Assembly: GCA_018340805.1 (NCBI GenBank)
Contig: JACMZG010001911.1
Coordinates: forward strand, 52,165,657-52,229,656
Origin: Microvelia longipes
Lineage: Eukaryota > Arthropoda > Insecta > Hemiptera > Veliidae
Length of the DNA stretch: 64,000 nt
Reading direction: 5' to 3'
Part shown: positions 11,906 to 25,500 of the stretch, one piece after another
Layout of the letters: each line of letters opens with the position of its first letter
Numbering within the stretch: position 1 is the first letter of the stretch
Translations under genes and position numbers: made by a program
The notes under the pieces: model-generated
Database searches by the model: none
The model's input: the letters and a program-made list of their open reading frames with translations, nothing else
Told to the model about the DNA's origin: nothing

Positions 11906-13598
11906 ATAAAAATGCCAAAAATGAATGATTATGATAAAACCTAGGCTTAAAATTTTTAGAGTGATGACAATGCTTTTCCTATATAAACACGGCAATTGTT
12001 GTAAGAAAGTAAAATGATAAATAATACTTAACTCTAACATACTTTATTCTCAACATTAAACAACATGTATAAAAAAATAAATTTTATAAAAAGAACAACT
12101 CACTTTAAAAACCATCAAATAAATTCGACAAAACATAATAGGAGATGTCACATAACAAAGCACCAAACAAATTACCAAATCATTACAATATTATGTGTAA
12201 TATTTATTCATAAGAAGTAACAACTAACACTTCCTTTCGCAGTAACATCGATAAGGAAACGACCTGTAGCGCTCTTTACATTGCGGAAAACAAATCAACT
12301 AATCCTTCTTAGTAAGATTATTAACTTTGAACTTGACATTCCATCCTACTATTTTAATATTTAAAGTATTTTTTATGATTTCTCTTTACTTAGAATTCGG
12401 ATATTCCCGTTTAATTAGCGGCTTTTTTCATTTTTTTAAGTTAATATTTTATAACTTAGTAAAACTGGACTAAGATAAAAGTTATAAGTGGGGTTAATGT
12501 AAACGAACCTGCGTAAGGTCAGTGTTAGCAGAAGGTTGAGTAATAAAATTATTGAATAGAGATCAATGACTCAAGTTTAATATTCTAAGAAGTTTAAGCC
12601 CGCATAAATTACGTAATTAATAACTTCGTTTGTACAACTTACGGGTATCAATACTAAGTATATACTATTAAGTATTTTCATGTTATTTAGCGTAACTTTG
12701 TACAAATAAATATTTTGTTTGTTATTTTTATGATTAATTATCAGTATTTTCTTAGTATAATTTGTTCTCAGGTACCCATTCTTGTTACATTTGCACATAT
12801 CTACACTTCCCCCTTTAATTTCTTTTAAAACGTTTTTGGTTTAGTAATTCCTCCGAAACTATAATTATTTATATTTGTAAAAAAAAATCTGTTGAGATCT
12901 ACCGATGTACTGAATTTATTTTTTGTAAATCAAGTGTAAAATATATTCAAATGTAAAATGAATGTTTTGTTTGAATGATTTGCATGATTGGTCTCCATAT
13001 TAGTTTAGTCGTGATGAGTGGGCACAAATGAGACAATGTGAATATTGTTTTTACTGAACTATATTTTGCTCCACACTGAGCATATTCATGTTACACGTTA
13101 ATACCTAAAAATAAAAAACCTTAAATAGTGAATAATTCATAATAAACAGGAGAATCAAAAAAAACTACTCATGCTGTTAAAAATTAAGAAAAAAGAGGTA
13201 AAAACTTACATACCGTTAGGATAGTCTAACTAAGTTAAAATCAAGATCTGAATAAAGTTACACATACCTAAAAATAATAGCAATAAATTACCAATTGAAA
13301 AAAACTCATAAAAAAGAAGGTGAGTAAAAACTGATAAGGCTAATCAAAACAAAATATTATAAGATGCTAACTTACTGTTAAACATGCAAAAATCGAAGTG
13401 CATATCTACACTCAATCTACTATTACTACTAATACTACACAAAAATAACCAAATATAATAAAAACTAATAATTAAAAATGAAATGGTTAAGCAGAGATAA
13501 GTAAATGATAAAGTGAAAAAATTATTTTAAAGGTTAAAAAGCTAAAGTTAATATGTTATAAACAAGAAAAATCTGCTAAAAGGAAAAGGAAGATAAGT
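11906..13598. other. AT-rich non-coding sequence, possible 3' untranslated part of the Penelope-like element
   Basis: No coding signal; the part nearest 13599 may be the element's 3' UTR. Confidence 0.45.
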
Positions 13599-14389
13599 TT
13601 ATTCATTAGAATAGTTCTTGATTATGCCTGCATAGTATTTATTGAAATCCTTAACATCTATTTTAAAATTGATGTTGTTCGTTTCAGTAGAGATATGCAT
13701 GGCCTCTAATAATAGACGTTTGCGGTTGTTATTTTCCTTATCTAATATTTTTCTACATCATCGAAGTTGAAACTATGCTTGAGTTTATGGGCATGCGATG
13801 CTAGAGCTGTCTTATCATGAGTGGAATTGACATCTGCTTGGTGTTGGGATTTTCTATTGGCCCAAGTCTGTCGTGACTCTCCAATGTAACGACCAGGACA
13901 ATTAGAACACGGAACTTTATATATAAAGCCCATAGTTTCATCTCGAGAGTATTTATCTTTAAGAGGTGTGTAGTAGGAATTTCCTATTTTATTAATTGAT
14001 TTTAGACCAAATTTAATTTCTGGGCAGTCAAAATCTTTAAAAGTTCTGCTTATCGCATGTGACAGACCCTTGACATAAGTTAAACTTGAATAAATAATTC
14101 TATTGTTATTAGTGGACGGGTCACGGGTTAATTGACTGTTGTTGTTGTTAATGGAGTTAGATTTGTACCACAATGATCTAATAAGTTTTAAAGGAAAAAA
14201 ATTATCCATAAGTTTTTGGTACACCGCTGTCTTAACTTGAGGTTGGTAGTCTTCATCAGTTAGATTTATAGCCCGTTTAATAAAGTTAATGGCTGTGTTA
14301 TGAATTTGACTAATCGGATGATTAGACCTATAATTTAAAAAACGATTACCCTTCACCTTTTTTTTTCTTATAAGCACACCAAAGGGCAA
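13599..14389 (-). mobile_element. Penelope-like retroelement, 3' end: RT tail and GIY-YIG endonuclease
   Basis: A 215-codon frame (13742-14389) holds GNRFLNYRSNHPISQ and KTAVYQKLMDNFFPLKLIRS, typical of the segment after the RT core in Penelope elements, then the endonuclease: GFIYKVPCSNCPGRYIGES gives GxY...YIG, with a CxxC pair, the Arg of NRKSQHQ and ALASHAHKLKHSFNFDD. It stops at 13742, but one extra A there would continue for about 48 codons (NNNRKRLLLEAMHI, FNKYYAGIIKNY) to TAA at 13599-13601, so the stop is due to a one-base deletion. The RT core is missing (5' truncated). Confidence 0.9.
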
Positions 14390-14879
14390 ATCGAATTAAA
14401 CTTGGTAAAAAATTAATGCCTATGAATGAAAATTGATTAGATATTGTAGGGTCCAGTAGTGCTAGAGAGTAGGCAGGTAGTAAAGGAGAGAGAACCCTGT
14501 CTTTTGTTTAACTCAATGGCAAAACTTTTTTTTAATGTAGAAAAATGTCCAAATTTTCGTATTTGTTGACAATTACGAAGTCAAAGATTAAAGAGCAAGC
14601 TAAGATGCACCCCGACTTTTTTATTAATGCCGTAAATCAGCTTAGTTCCATAGTCGGCAGCTTATGTTAAGTTTTTGTAAATTAAATCTGTTTTTCGTAC
14701 TAGTTTGTAATATGTTTCATTGTCTAAAGAAATGATTCCGTTGTAAAGATACTATTGCTCTTTTCTTATTATTGCATATCTCAATACTTTTATTGATGCA
14801 ATTAAGCAATTCTTTTGGCTAGTCGTGGGTCGTAAACACAACCGAACAAACACAAAAATGATAGTCTAAAAGTCTAATT
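14390..14879. other. Non-coding sequence next to the Penelope-like fragment
   Basis: No RT motif is found upstream of the element's open frame in any frame that I could read. Confidence 0.5.
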
Positions 14880-15184
14880 CAAGGGTGGATCCAGCTTTCC
14901 TCCAGGGGGGCATATATATATATATATATATAATATTATATATATATATATATTATATATGCCACCTCCGCGATCGAGGTTTTTAAGACATCCTTCTAAT
15001 TATTATGATTATGTATAATAATATTAATATTGCATTATTATTTTTATATAGATTCTTAATATTTACGTAATACTATACATGTTTTTCCTTCTCCCTTTTT
15101 TTTCTTTTCATTTTCCTTTTTTAAGAATACCGGGGGGGAGGGGGTGCGATCGCCTCCTCATTCCTCCCCGTGGATCCGCGCCTA
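14880..15184. mobile_element. hAT-like MITE, 305 bp
   Basis: Inverted ends CAAGGGTGGATCCA and, on the other strand, TAGGCGCGGATCCA, close to the common hAT terminus CAGGGGCGGATCC. Flanked by a degenerate 8 bp duplication, GTCTAATT and GATTAATT. An (AT)n tract (14912-14961) lies inside. Confidence 0.7.
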
Positions 15185-16868
15185 GATTAATTATACAGTT
15201 TTGCAATGATCTATAAAATAAAATAAAGAGTGAAATTAATTTCGTGACGCAACATAATGACATAACATGGATAGTTACAATTTTTCCACTACAGCTCCGA
15301 TGTAGAAAAACTAAGTGTATTGTTCCCTGTTATATTATATTTACTAAGAGTTATGTTGAGGTCATAGTGTAAAGGTTTAGTTTACACGTCATATTTTATT
15401 TTGTAGAAGACAAGAGCACTATAAGTGCTTAATATAGAGAGGCTCTAATTACACTCTTTGTCTTCATAAGCTTTTCCACTCTTTTAAAAAGTTAGCTGGT
15501 ATATCAAATTACATTTTCTTCTTGAAAAAGAAAAATAAAAAGTCCTTTCGTTAGACTCTTTCACATAGATGAAAAGTAAAATTTAATAATAAAACGGAAT
15601 CTTTTGTCTTAAGTGAAAGTTTAACAAAATAAGATTATTTAACTTGAGCAACCATTGTTTTATCCATTGAGGGATAGAGATAAATACTAGAGTGGACATG
15701 GATATCTCCATACATTGATATATATCTTTAGGGGCTCTGTTTAACCCTTTTAAAGCCTCCTTTAAGATTGAGGTAAGGTTAAAATAAATCAAATGATTTT
15801 GTCTTCCTGCACATTGTTTGTGTTTTGATTTGTATTTTTAACATTATAAGTTATTATAATGTTTTAACATTATCAGGTGGATAACATTATCCACCTCCCC
15901 CCTCCATGACCCCAACCTTATAAGCTTATTTTTTCTTTAAAAGTACGCTAAAAAGTGTCGAAAAAATTTAAAAAAGAGTGCATATTGTTAAGATGTCTTT
16001 AAATAGGTCTGTTATAAACGTTACACTGAGTTCACTCTAACACTATTTTTGTTAGGGACCAACTGATGCACAGTAAGCATGCACAACACACTGCTTCTTT
16101 ACGGAAACCAAACAAGTGTAAAAAAAGTCCATAACCCTAACCATTATCAAAAGTACTCTACTACCCAACTATAAAGTAGGGTTGAACCCTCAGCGAAGCC
16201 CCGCGTGTAAACGAAGTAATAGTAAGATTCATTATAAGATCCGCTGAAATCCCTTGGATGCTGTCAGTACACTTAGTTCCTTTTTGCGTTTCACAAAGTA
16301 GCTCTGATAAATTGATGTTACTGCGAGGGTTCTTAATTTAGCTTTACATCCCCTTCTATAATACACAAATAAGCAATATTAATAACATGTTAATCATTAT
16401 GTTACTTTCTTTTAAATTTGTTCGTAATTAGGTTATTTGTTTGGCTGCCTTCTGATTATGAACTTGTAAGTACTATGCTAATTAGTTAGGTTTAAACAGA
16501 TATCACGTGCTTTTCCTATGAAAGTCTCATATCTAAAGGATAAGGCACTTGTCATGCCAATCCATTAATAACAGAGAAAAGGATAAGGAAGTCACGCTAA
16601 GAGTACAAATTAATAAAATTGTGTCCAATAAATAAAATTTGATCAGTGGAAGAATTCTTTTTAAACGACGGGGTCAAAATTATTTAGTGTGGTATTTTAT
16701 TCTATTTTTTTTGTTTTGGCAATTTTTTTTTATTTTTTTTAGTTTCTGACAATATTTGTTTTTTTAGCGTGTTAGGTGTTTGGAGCTTATGTCAAACATA
16801 GTGGTAGAGGGGATGATATTTTTAATGCAAGAGCGTCCTTGTATTGGGGCATTCAGTCATCAGTCACT
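15185..16868. other. Upstream region of the astacin gene
   Basis: AT-rich; contains a perfect 10 bp inverted repeat AGGTGGATAA/TTATCCACCT at 15875-15896 and T-runs at 16700-16760. A possible acceptor TTTTTTTAG near 16766 hints at an untranslated first exon, but this is not shown. Confidence 0.4.
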
Positions 16869-17282
16869 ATGATCACCATAAGTCAATTTCTGTGTTTCCA
16901 ACTCTTACTCTACTCCGTATCGAGTTCTCCGAGTTTCTTCTCCGATCTAACCGGTATCGAAGATTCATCCGATGAAGACTTGTCGATAATGGAACATTTA
17001 CTTTCGTACGGCGAAACTCTATTTTCAAACGCCCGATTCGAATCAGGGAGCGCGGTTTCGGCTATGGAGTCCAAAACATTCAACTAATCCGGAAGAATTG
17101 GGAACTTACTTGGAAGGTGATATTCTGTTTCCGAAAACATTAGTTAAGAACGGCTTGAAAGCCAAATCAGCCAGGTGGCCCTCAGGAAGAGTTCCTTACG
17201 TTATTAAAGGGCTATTTTCTACTCAAGATTTGGCTATTATTAACGAATCTATTAACGAGTATCATAAGAAAACCTGTGTCAG
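16869..17282 (+). CDS. Astacin exon 1: signal peptide, prodomain, start of catalytic domain (frameshifted)
   Basis: The first frame runs from Met 16869 through the leader and an acidic stretch ([10 protein letters not shown]) and stops at 17085-17087. The second frame, open from about 16990, carries [22 protein letters not shown] and [14 protein letters not shown] and reaches the donor AG|GTAAGT at 17282/17283. The frames must be joined around GCT-A-TGG at 17061-17067, where one extra base (or two missing) is implied. The exon ends two bases into an Arg codon that exon 2 completes. Confidence 0.85.
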
Positions 17283-20200
17283 GTAAGTCTATTTATATTT
17301 ATATACATATTTTTGCATTTTATAAATTTATATATTTTTGGCGATCTTTTAAAATGATCTATTTTGTTTTCCAGTAAAAATAGAGGAAGGGTTAATTTAA
17401 TTAAATTTAAAAATTTTGTTTTTTTTTAAAAAAAAAAGGGTACAAGATACCTTGGAACATTCTTCCCCACATCGGATTCGCTGCGGTCAGCCTTACTACT
17501 TCGGACTTGCTCCGCTTGTCCTCAGATATTAAATACATTCGTTTTATTCCCAGCGGTCACCTATCCAGGAACTGACTCGCTCGATGCGGTTTTATTTTTA
17601 TGATGCATCAAAAACCGTAGACATACTTGCCGTATTCAAACAAAGCTGAGTATTCATATTTATTACGAAAAGGGATACACTTGTACCGACTTTTAACTCG
17701 GTACAATGTGTACAAGTCATCCGATTTAAATTACACCAATGCTGATAATAAGATGAAACATAGCACACATGTTGCTTATCTTTATGACTATACATTCAAG
17801 CTAAATTTCAAACATTTAAATCATTTTTCCGAGTTTTATTAATTTTCCAAATTTTTGTTGCCATTATTGAAGAGCCATTAATCATTTTTCCGAGTTTTAT
17901 TAATTTTCCAAATTTTTTGATGCCATTATTGAAGAGCCATTAATCATTTTTCCGAGTTTTATTAATTTTCCAAATTTTTTGATGCCATTATTGAAGAGCC
18001 ATTAATAATTTTTCCGAGTTTTATTAATTTTCCAAATTTTTGTTGTCATTATTGGTTAATGACGTCATAAAAATTATTTTCCGAAAAGCACAACTAGACC
18101 TAAAGATTGACTTCTTTACTAAATTTCAACTCTCTAGCATAAATACACTGGGAAATACGATAATTACAGCCCCATATACATACAGACAGACAACTTTGCG
18201 AAAACCACTTAGGAGGTCTTATCACTTAAATCGGATATTTTAGGTGACTTCCCGGTCAAGGATTTTTTTGTAAACAGAATAATTTTTCTATATACCTACG
18301 GTATAAAAGAGAAATATCTGGAAGCTTAATTTTATCTGTAGAACAAATTTTAAATTTGAACATGTGATTTTTCTCTTAATGATTGGTTACTATGTTTTTA
18401 TTTATCCATGGCATAGGTGAAAATTTTGATGAAGTATGTGCGTTAATTTAATTTGTGTAAAACAGTTTGATTTTATGTATTTTTATAATTGTTATTAAGT
18501 TTATAAGCGTCATATTAAACTTTCTAAAAATGTGTCAAACCATTTTTTACTTTTCCTTATTTATACCGTAGGTATATAGGAAAAGTATTGTGCTTGCAAA
18601 AATATCCGAAACCGGGATTGCACCGGAATTATCCGTTTCAAGTGTTTTTAAGGCCTCTGAAATAGTTTTCACATGTATGTGTGTGTGTGTCTGTTATCAT
18701 CGCAGCTCGGAAAACAATTTAATTGAATTGAAACTTGGTACAAGTGTATACCTTTACGTATTAAGTAAGTACACTAAGTTTTGTTTCAATACTAGTATAT
18801 CCATGTATTTTGTTGGAACATAGAAGTTAAGCAGCATTGAGCGTGGTCAGTGCTGAATGGGTGACTACTGTACTGAGATTGAAACGAATGCATTTACTGT
18901 CAGGGACAAGCGCAGCGAGTCCGAAGACGTGCTGCAGTATAAATTTGGCGAATTATTTATTCGAAGGACGAGTGATGCGCGTCAGAAGCTGGGAGGATGA
19001 GCGTAGCAAATCCGATGTAATGAGGTTCCGAAGTACCTCATACCAGATTTTTTTAAACATTATAATTATAATTTAATATTATTATATTCTTATTTTTTCT
19101 CATTTATAAAATAGGTTTATAGAATTTTGTGTTTGAAAAAAAATCAGAAACCGGGATTTTACCTAAATTATCTATATTTCAGGTGTTTTTCATTCTGCAG
19201 TATTTATTCTATTTCATTCTGCAGTATTTATTCTATTTCATGCTGCAGTATTTTTTCTATTTCATTCTGCAGTATTTATTCTATTTCATTCTCCAGTATT
19301 TATTCTATTTCATTCTGCAGTATTTATTCTATTTCATTCTGCAGTATTTATTCTATTTCATATTGCAGTATTTATTCTATTCATCTGCAGTATTCTATTT
19401 TATTCTGCAGTATTTATTCTATTTCATTCTGCAGTATTTATCTATTCATGCTGCAGTATAAATTTGGTGAATTGTATATTCTGAGGTATTGTATAACTGT
19501 ATTGTAATTGTATAACTTATTTTTATACCATGGCTATGAAAATGAAATGGTCCAAGTAGACCAGTGCCAAAAATTCTGAGGACGAGCGAAGCGAGTTCGA
19601 TGCAGGGATGATGATATCATTCATCATATCAGGAATCCGATATGATGAGGAAACGCTCCTTGATACCCCGTACCCGATTTTTTTAGTATTGCCCTAAAGC
19701 TCTAAATTCATTAAAAAATTAAATTAAAGAAAATTCTTATTTTGTATAAGAAAATGTTTAATATATTCGTTTACCATTTGTTAAAGAAAATTAATTATTT
19801 AATTTGAAATTGGTAAACATTTAATCGATATTTGTAAGATATTAGACTTATCTTTATATTTTTGTTCAGCATTCGAACTAAATATAAAATCTTTGCGACC
19901 AAGCAGAAAGGAATAGTTTAGGGAGCACGAAAAAGCTCCTTAAGAGTAAGACGACGGAGGAAAATATACGCATTACGTACAAACATGTGTCTGTAAGGAC
20001 AACAACATCTTAACTGTAAGGATGTATTCTTAACTCGGAAATATATGGATGCATTGTGTTTGTATGGGTAAGACTTTAACCATGTAGGTCTGTGTTAGTA
20101 TTGTACGCCTGTATACACATTCCCTGTTGGATTCTTCAGTTAAAAACCTCTCCTTATTCCAAGGGATGTTGTATTAACATTCATGATTTTGCTTTGCCTT

Positions 20201-22395
20201 ACTTTGCATATATTTTAGTTAACATTACGTCAAGCATATTTTGAGTAGCGTGTGGTTGTTAGGCAAACAGCCTGAACTATAAGTACTTTAGGCAAACAGC
20301 CAAAACCAAAAGTATTTTGGTTTGAAAATAAACCTCCCCTTTTATTGCAAGATAACGATATCTTTGTCCTTCGCTCTTTTAACAGGTTTAGGTAAAATAT
20401 AGATAGAAAAATAATAAATTGAAGGATTTAGGTTTTTTATGACATTTTAGCTAGGAAACATTGTTCATCAACAATTGATGCAAGCAATACACACGTTCTT
20501 AGCTAGGAAACATTGTTCATTACACACGTTTAGCTAGCATGTTCATCAACAATTATGCAAGCAATACGCACGTTCTTAGCTAGGAAACATGTTCATCAAC
20601 AATTGATGCAAGCATACACACGTTCTTAGCTAGGAAACATTGTTCATCAACAATTGATGCAAGCAATACACACGTTCTTAGCTAGGAAACATTGTTCATC
20701 AACAATTGATGCAAGCAATACACACGTTCTTAGCTAGGAAACATTGTTCATCAACAATTGATGCAAGCAATACACACGTTCTTAGCTAGAAACATGTTTC
20801 ATCAACAATTGATGCAAGCAATACACACGTTCTTAGCTAGGAAACATTGCATCAATACGCACACATTGTCATCAACAATTAATGCAAGCAATACACACGT
20901 TCTTAGCTAGGAAACATTGTTCATCAACAATTGATGCAAGCAATACGCACGTTCTTAGCTAGCAAACATTGTTCATCAACAATTGATGCAAGCAATACAC
21001 ACGTTCTTAGCTAGGAAACATTGTTCATCAACAATTGATGCAAGCAATACACACGTTCTTAGCTAGGAAACATTGTTCATCAACAATTGATGCAAGCAAT
21101 ACGCACGTTCTTAGCTAGGCAAACATTGTTCATCAACAATTGATGCAAAGCAATACGCACGTTCTTAGCTAGGAAACATTGTTCATCAACAATTGATGCA
21201 AGCAATACACACGTTCTTAGCTAGGAAACATTGTTCATCAACAATTGATGCAAGCAATACACACGTTCTTAGGTAGGAAACATTGTCATCAACATCAATA
21301 CGCACGCACAATTGACGCAAGCAATACACACGTTCTTAGATTATTCTTTAAAACGAAAGGTTAGCAAATAAAAAATCTCTTCGAAGAAAGATACATCAAA
21401 AACGCTCATTTGAGTTCCTGTAATTTATATTCAATTAAGAAAGTAATAGTAACGAAAAATGTGGGTCCATATTGCGGGTAAAATTTGTCTATGAGCGACT
21501 TCATGTTGCTTATTCGATTTTTCTCATTAAATATTTTGTTGACTGTTTAATCGTGTATAGATTGCATTTTTTCTGATTAAATTTATTAAATCATTTTATG
21601 ATATATTATCCATATTGAAATATTACTTAGTAAACACATGTTTTATTAGCACTTACTTTTTTTAGGCCCTAAATTTTGCCTAAACCTAGGCTTATTTAGG
21701 GTTAGGGATCTTTGATGAGTGAGTACTTGACATCGCGCTGGCTCTGAGCCACCGATTTAACGTCCCCTAAAAAGAACGGTTCATGGAAGGTTTATATTCC
21801 TCACATGAAAATCTTAGGGGCCTAGACCGGGATCGACCCGGACTGTTTGGGTGGCAGGTACTACCTTACTCCATAGTCATTAATAACATATCGAGTTATT
21901 AAAGTAAGACGAGTACAATGTCTCGTCTTACCTAAACTTTTGAGTATTTCATAATCAAATATTATTCCTTAAACTGTTCTTACGTTCGAACTTCATTTTA
22001 GTAGAGGACATTGTTTACTTCATAAGTCTTAGTATAAAAAAAATTATAAAAAAGCGAAGGGATATTTTTTAGGAGTTGTGTATCGAATTCATGACACCTT
22101 TAGTTTCAAAATTAGAAATTTTTATCGAAGAATTGTTTTTGTTAAAGAACAAAATAATAATATTTTCGAATAAATAGATCGTAATTTTGTTTATCCTAGC
22201 CTTCAATCGTAGGAATTTGATCCCAAAAAATTATTAAGATCGGGATTTCACACGAATCAGTTGTAGGTGTGTTCAACTTCCGATAACAAAGTAGTATGTG
22301 TGTAACAATAACAGTAGTGTTTTTGTAGCTCCAAATGCATTTAATGGTAAAAATTCTAGATCTACAGAGCAAGTGCCGCTTTAGTTTTATGTCAG

Positions 22396-22466
<71 letters not shown>

Positions 22467-22479
22467 CCTCATAACTTTA

Positions 22480-22555
<76 letters not shown>

Positions 22556-25500
22556 CGTCGCAGTAGAGATTACACAACTCATTTAACCCAGTAACCTAAT
22601 TGGGGAAGTTATATTTTAAGTTTGATAATTGAATTTTACCCCACCTAATGTTGGATTTTGTTATTTAGATTATGTAAATAATGAGTGTACCAGATTAACG
22701 TGATTATGTCGAGAACAATGTTGTGTCACTGACCTAGTTCACGTTGTTTTGAGTTCTGCCTCTCAAATATTGTTTATTTTCCTCTCTGCATAAATTTATG
22801 TTTTCTTTATCAAGGTTGAAAAAACTACTAGTAGAAAAAACGTTTCGTTCTAGCATTTTTTCAACGATGTAGCTTTTTTTATATTTATACAGACTATGTC
22901 TATTTTTTTAAAATAGACATTTATTTTTTTGTGCGACAAACAACTTTACAGGGACCTCTATTTTAAAATTAATTCAAAATTATTTGTCTTTTACTCTAGC
23001 TGTTGTCTAAACATCTATTTGTTAGCAACAATGTAACTGTTTTTTTGTTATTATTTATTATTTTAAGCCTTGAAAAAAATAAAATTATATCGAACCTCGG
23101 CAAAATTAATTAATTTATTATTTTGGACCTACTTCTCCTTAAAAACTTTTAATTTTGTTGTATCTAATTATATATGTATTTGTAACTTCCTTTAAATAAA
23201 CTCCTAGGGTTAGAGGTATGGACGTCTAATTCTTTCTTAAAAATGAATTATAGTCAATAGTTCATTTCGACAAAAATCATCAAATAATTAATAGTTCTGT
23301 CGTAGGTATATTATATGTTCATAGTGATCATAGTCTATGGGATTTCTGCCATAATGTCTTACCCATCATGCCATGATGACATGATGCCATGATGTTACTC
23401 TCTTTTTCTTACAAACTTCTTTCTTAAAAATCTCTCTTGTTAAAAAATTACAATATTTTAATATTTTTCTTGGTTATAATGAAGAAGAAAATTATAACAC
23501 CTCATCTTATTTTTGACTTATCTTTAAGGAAAACACATTTTACATCGTCCCGTAAAAACATGTTTACTAATTGTAAAACCAAGTATTACAGAAACTGGAT
23601 CTGTCTGTGCTTTTTATAACCACCTCCGTAGGTTGAGGTCGTTAAAGCGTCAGTATCAATTGACTTTTTGACACCACAGAAGTCTGGTTTCGCATACAGG
23701 GTTATTTTATATCTTATATAGTTTATATAAGAGCATTGTTCTCATAAATCATCGCTAACTTTAGATTACACTGTGATCAAAACGATAGGTACCACAACAC
23801 GAGGTGGAGGGTTTCTCTGATTAGATGCTAGGCTCTAAACGGGCATCATAATTGTTTATTACCTACAGTTTCATAGCAACTTTTTATTTTCGTATTATTA
23901 TTTAAAACCAGTATTTTAAAAAAAAATAAAAATTAAAGATTAAGGGTATCCGGAAAAAAGTACACGGGAAAAATACAGAAAAAAAGTAAAGGGGGGGAAA
24001 ACACGGAAAAAATCACTCAGAAAAAAACCATAGAAACTCACTCATCCTCCCTACATTTGACAAAAAAATACAAAACTAGGATGACACCGACATTATCCGT
24101 TTCAGGTGTTTTTAAGACCTCCTGAGTGGTTTTTACAAAGTTGTGTGTGTATTTGTCTATTATAATCGTAGCTTCTAGTGCATATGCTAGAGAGTTGAAA
24201 CTTTGTATAAAAATCAGTCTATAGCTGTAGTTGTTCTATTAGGAAAATAATTTTTTATGATGTCATTAAGCAACAATGACTCAGGGAAAATATCGATGCG
24301 ATTTGATTGAGATTTGGCACGCATGTAGTCATGAATAAGACTAACATACGTGCTAAGTTTCAACTCATTGTCAGTATTGATATTTTTTTTTCAGTTTGTT
24401 TTTTAAAAAAAAATAGAAAAAATGAAAAATAATATTAATAAGTTAAAATTTAGTACAAATCAATACCTTTACGTATGAAAAAGTACACTATGTTTTGTTT
24501 AAAATCATTAAGTATATCCATATTGGTTTGATCATAAATGTTAAGCAGCATTGTGCGTGGTCAGTGCTGTATGGGTGACCTTGTTTTTTTCCGTGTACTT
24601 TTTTTCCTGTGTACTTTTGTCCTGTACTTTTTTCCTGTGTTTTTTTCCCGTGTACTTTTTTTCCTAGATTCAATTAGATTAAGAGATCTATTATACAAAA
24701 AACTTATCTGTTTTGCATCTTTTAAACCAGTGCTACCACTCCTATCCTAAAATATATTTTTTATTGGCTTGTAGGAGAAGCAATACTGTGACAGCATTTT
24801 TTAATGTCACTTCAAAATTTAAGCCTTCGTTGAAGTTGGCACTAATTATATTTACATTTTAATAAAGGCTTCAGAAAAAAAAATCTAAAAAAAACCTTTT
24901 TGTGAAAATTAGGTTTGTAATTCACTTGGGATTGTAAGAAATAGAACGCAGTCCAGTGGGGATAGTAGAATTGGAGGTATACCTTGCAGAACTGTATTAA
25001 GAGACCCAGGTATTTTAACATCTTCTTTCCTTTTTAAATAGTAAATATTTATTTTAATAATTTCTACTTCCCACTTTATTGCTTGCATTGCATGGTCTCT
25101 GCTTTAAGCTTTGTTCCGCTGTTTTAATTTTATTCATACTTTAGTCTACGGATCATTTGATATATTTAAGACTAACTTTACTAATAGTAAGAGTTGGTTT
25201 TATCAGTGGCGCGAACTCTTTGGAAACAAATTTTATTGGTTCTTTGAGCAATAAAATCGTTTCCTTTAACGGTGTTAGCGCAATTGATAAGACTAACACA
25301 TAATATTAGTTCTGTTCTTGAGTGCATTACAAACCTTTAAAGGACGACATCTAGCTTTTTAGCACTCCAAGCATGACTAACGATGACCAGATTTGGTCGA
25401 AAGTCAGCTCTCAAATACATATTGTAATTGTTAAGAGACTGGTTAAAACTTATTTAAATTACTGAGAAATTAATTTTAAGGATTAAAATTAAGGAGCATT

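Noticed and set aside
18811..18872. Functional 5S rRNA gene
   Set aside because: Only the promoter-bearing inner part is similar; the 5' third and 3' end of 5S rRNA are missing and many diverged copies exist.
19127..19507. Open frames of 110-126 codons with YSISFCS or LFYFILQY repeats
   Set aside because: Two frames of the 24 bp minisatellite; no gene.
20450..21345. CRISPR array
   Set aside because: Regular repeats, but no variable spacers; the whole 52 bp unit is repeated, in a eukaryotic intron.
24488..24673. 61-codon lysine-rich open frame (-)
   Set aside because: Translation of the 15 bp minisatellite.
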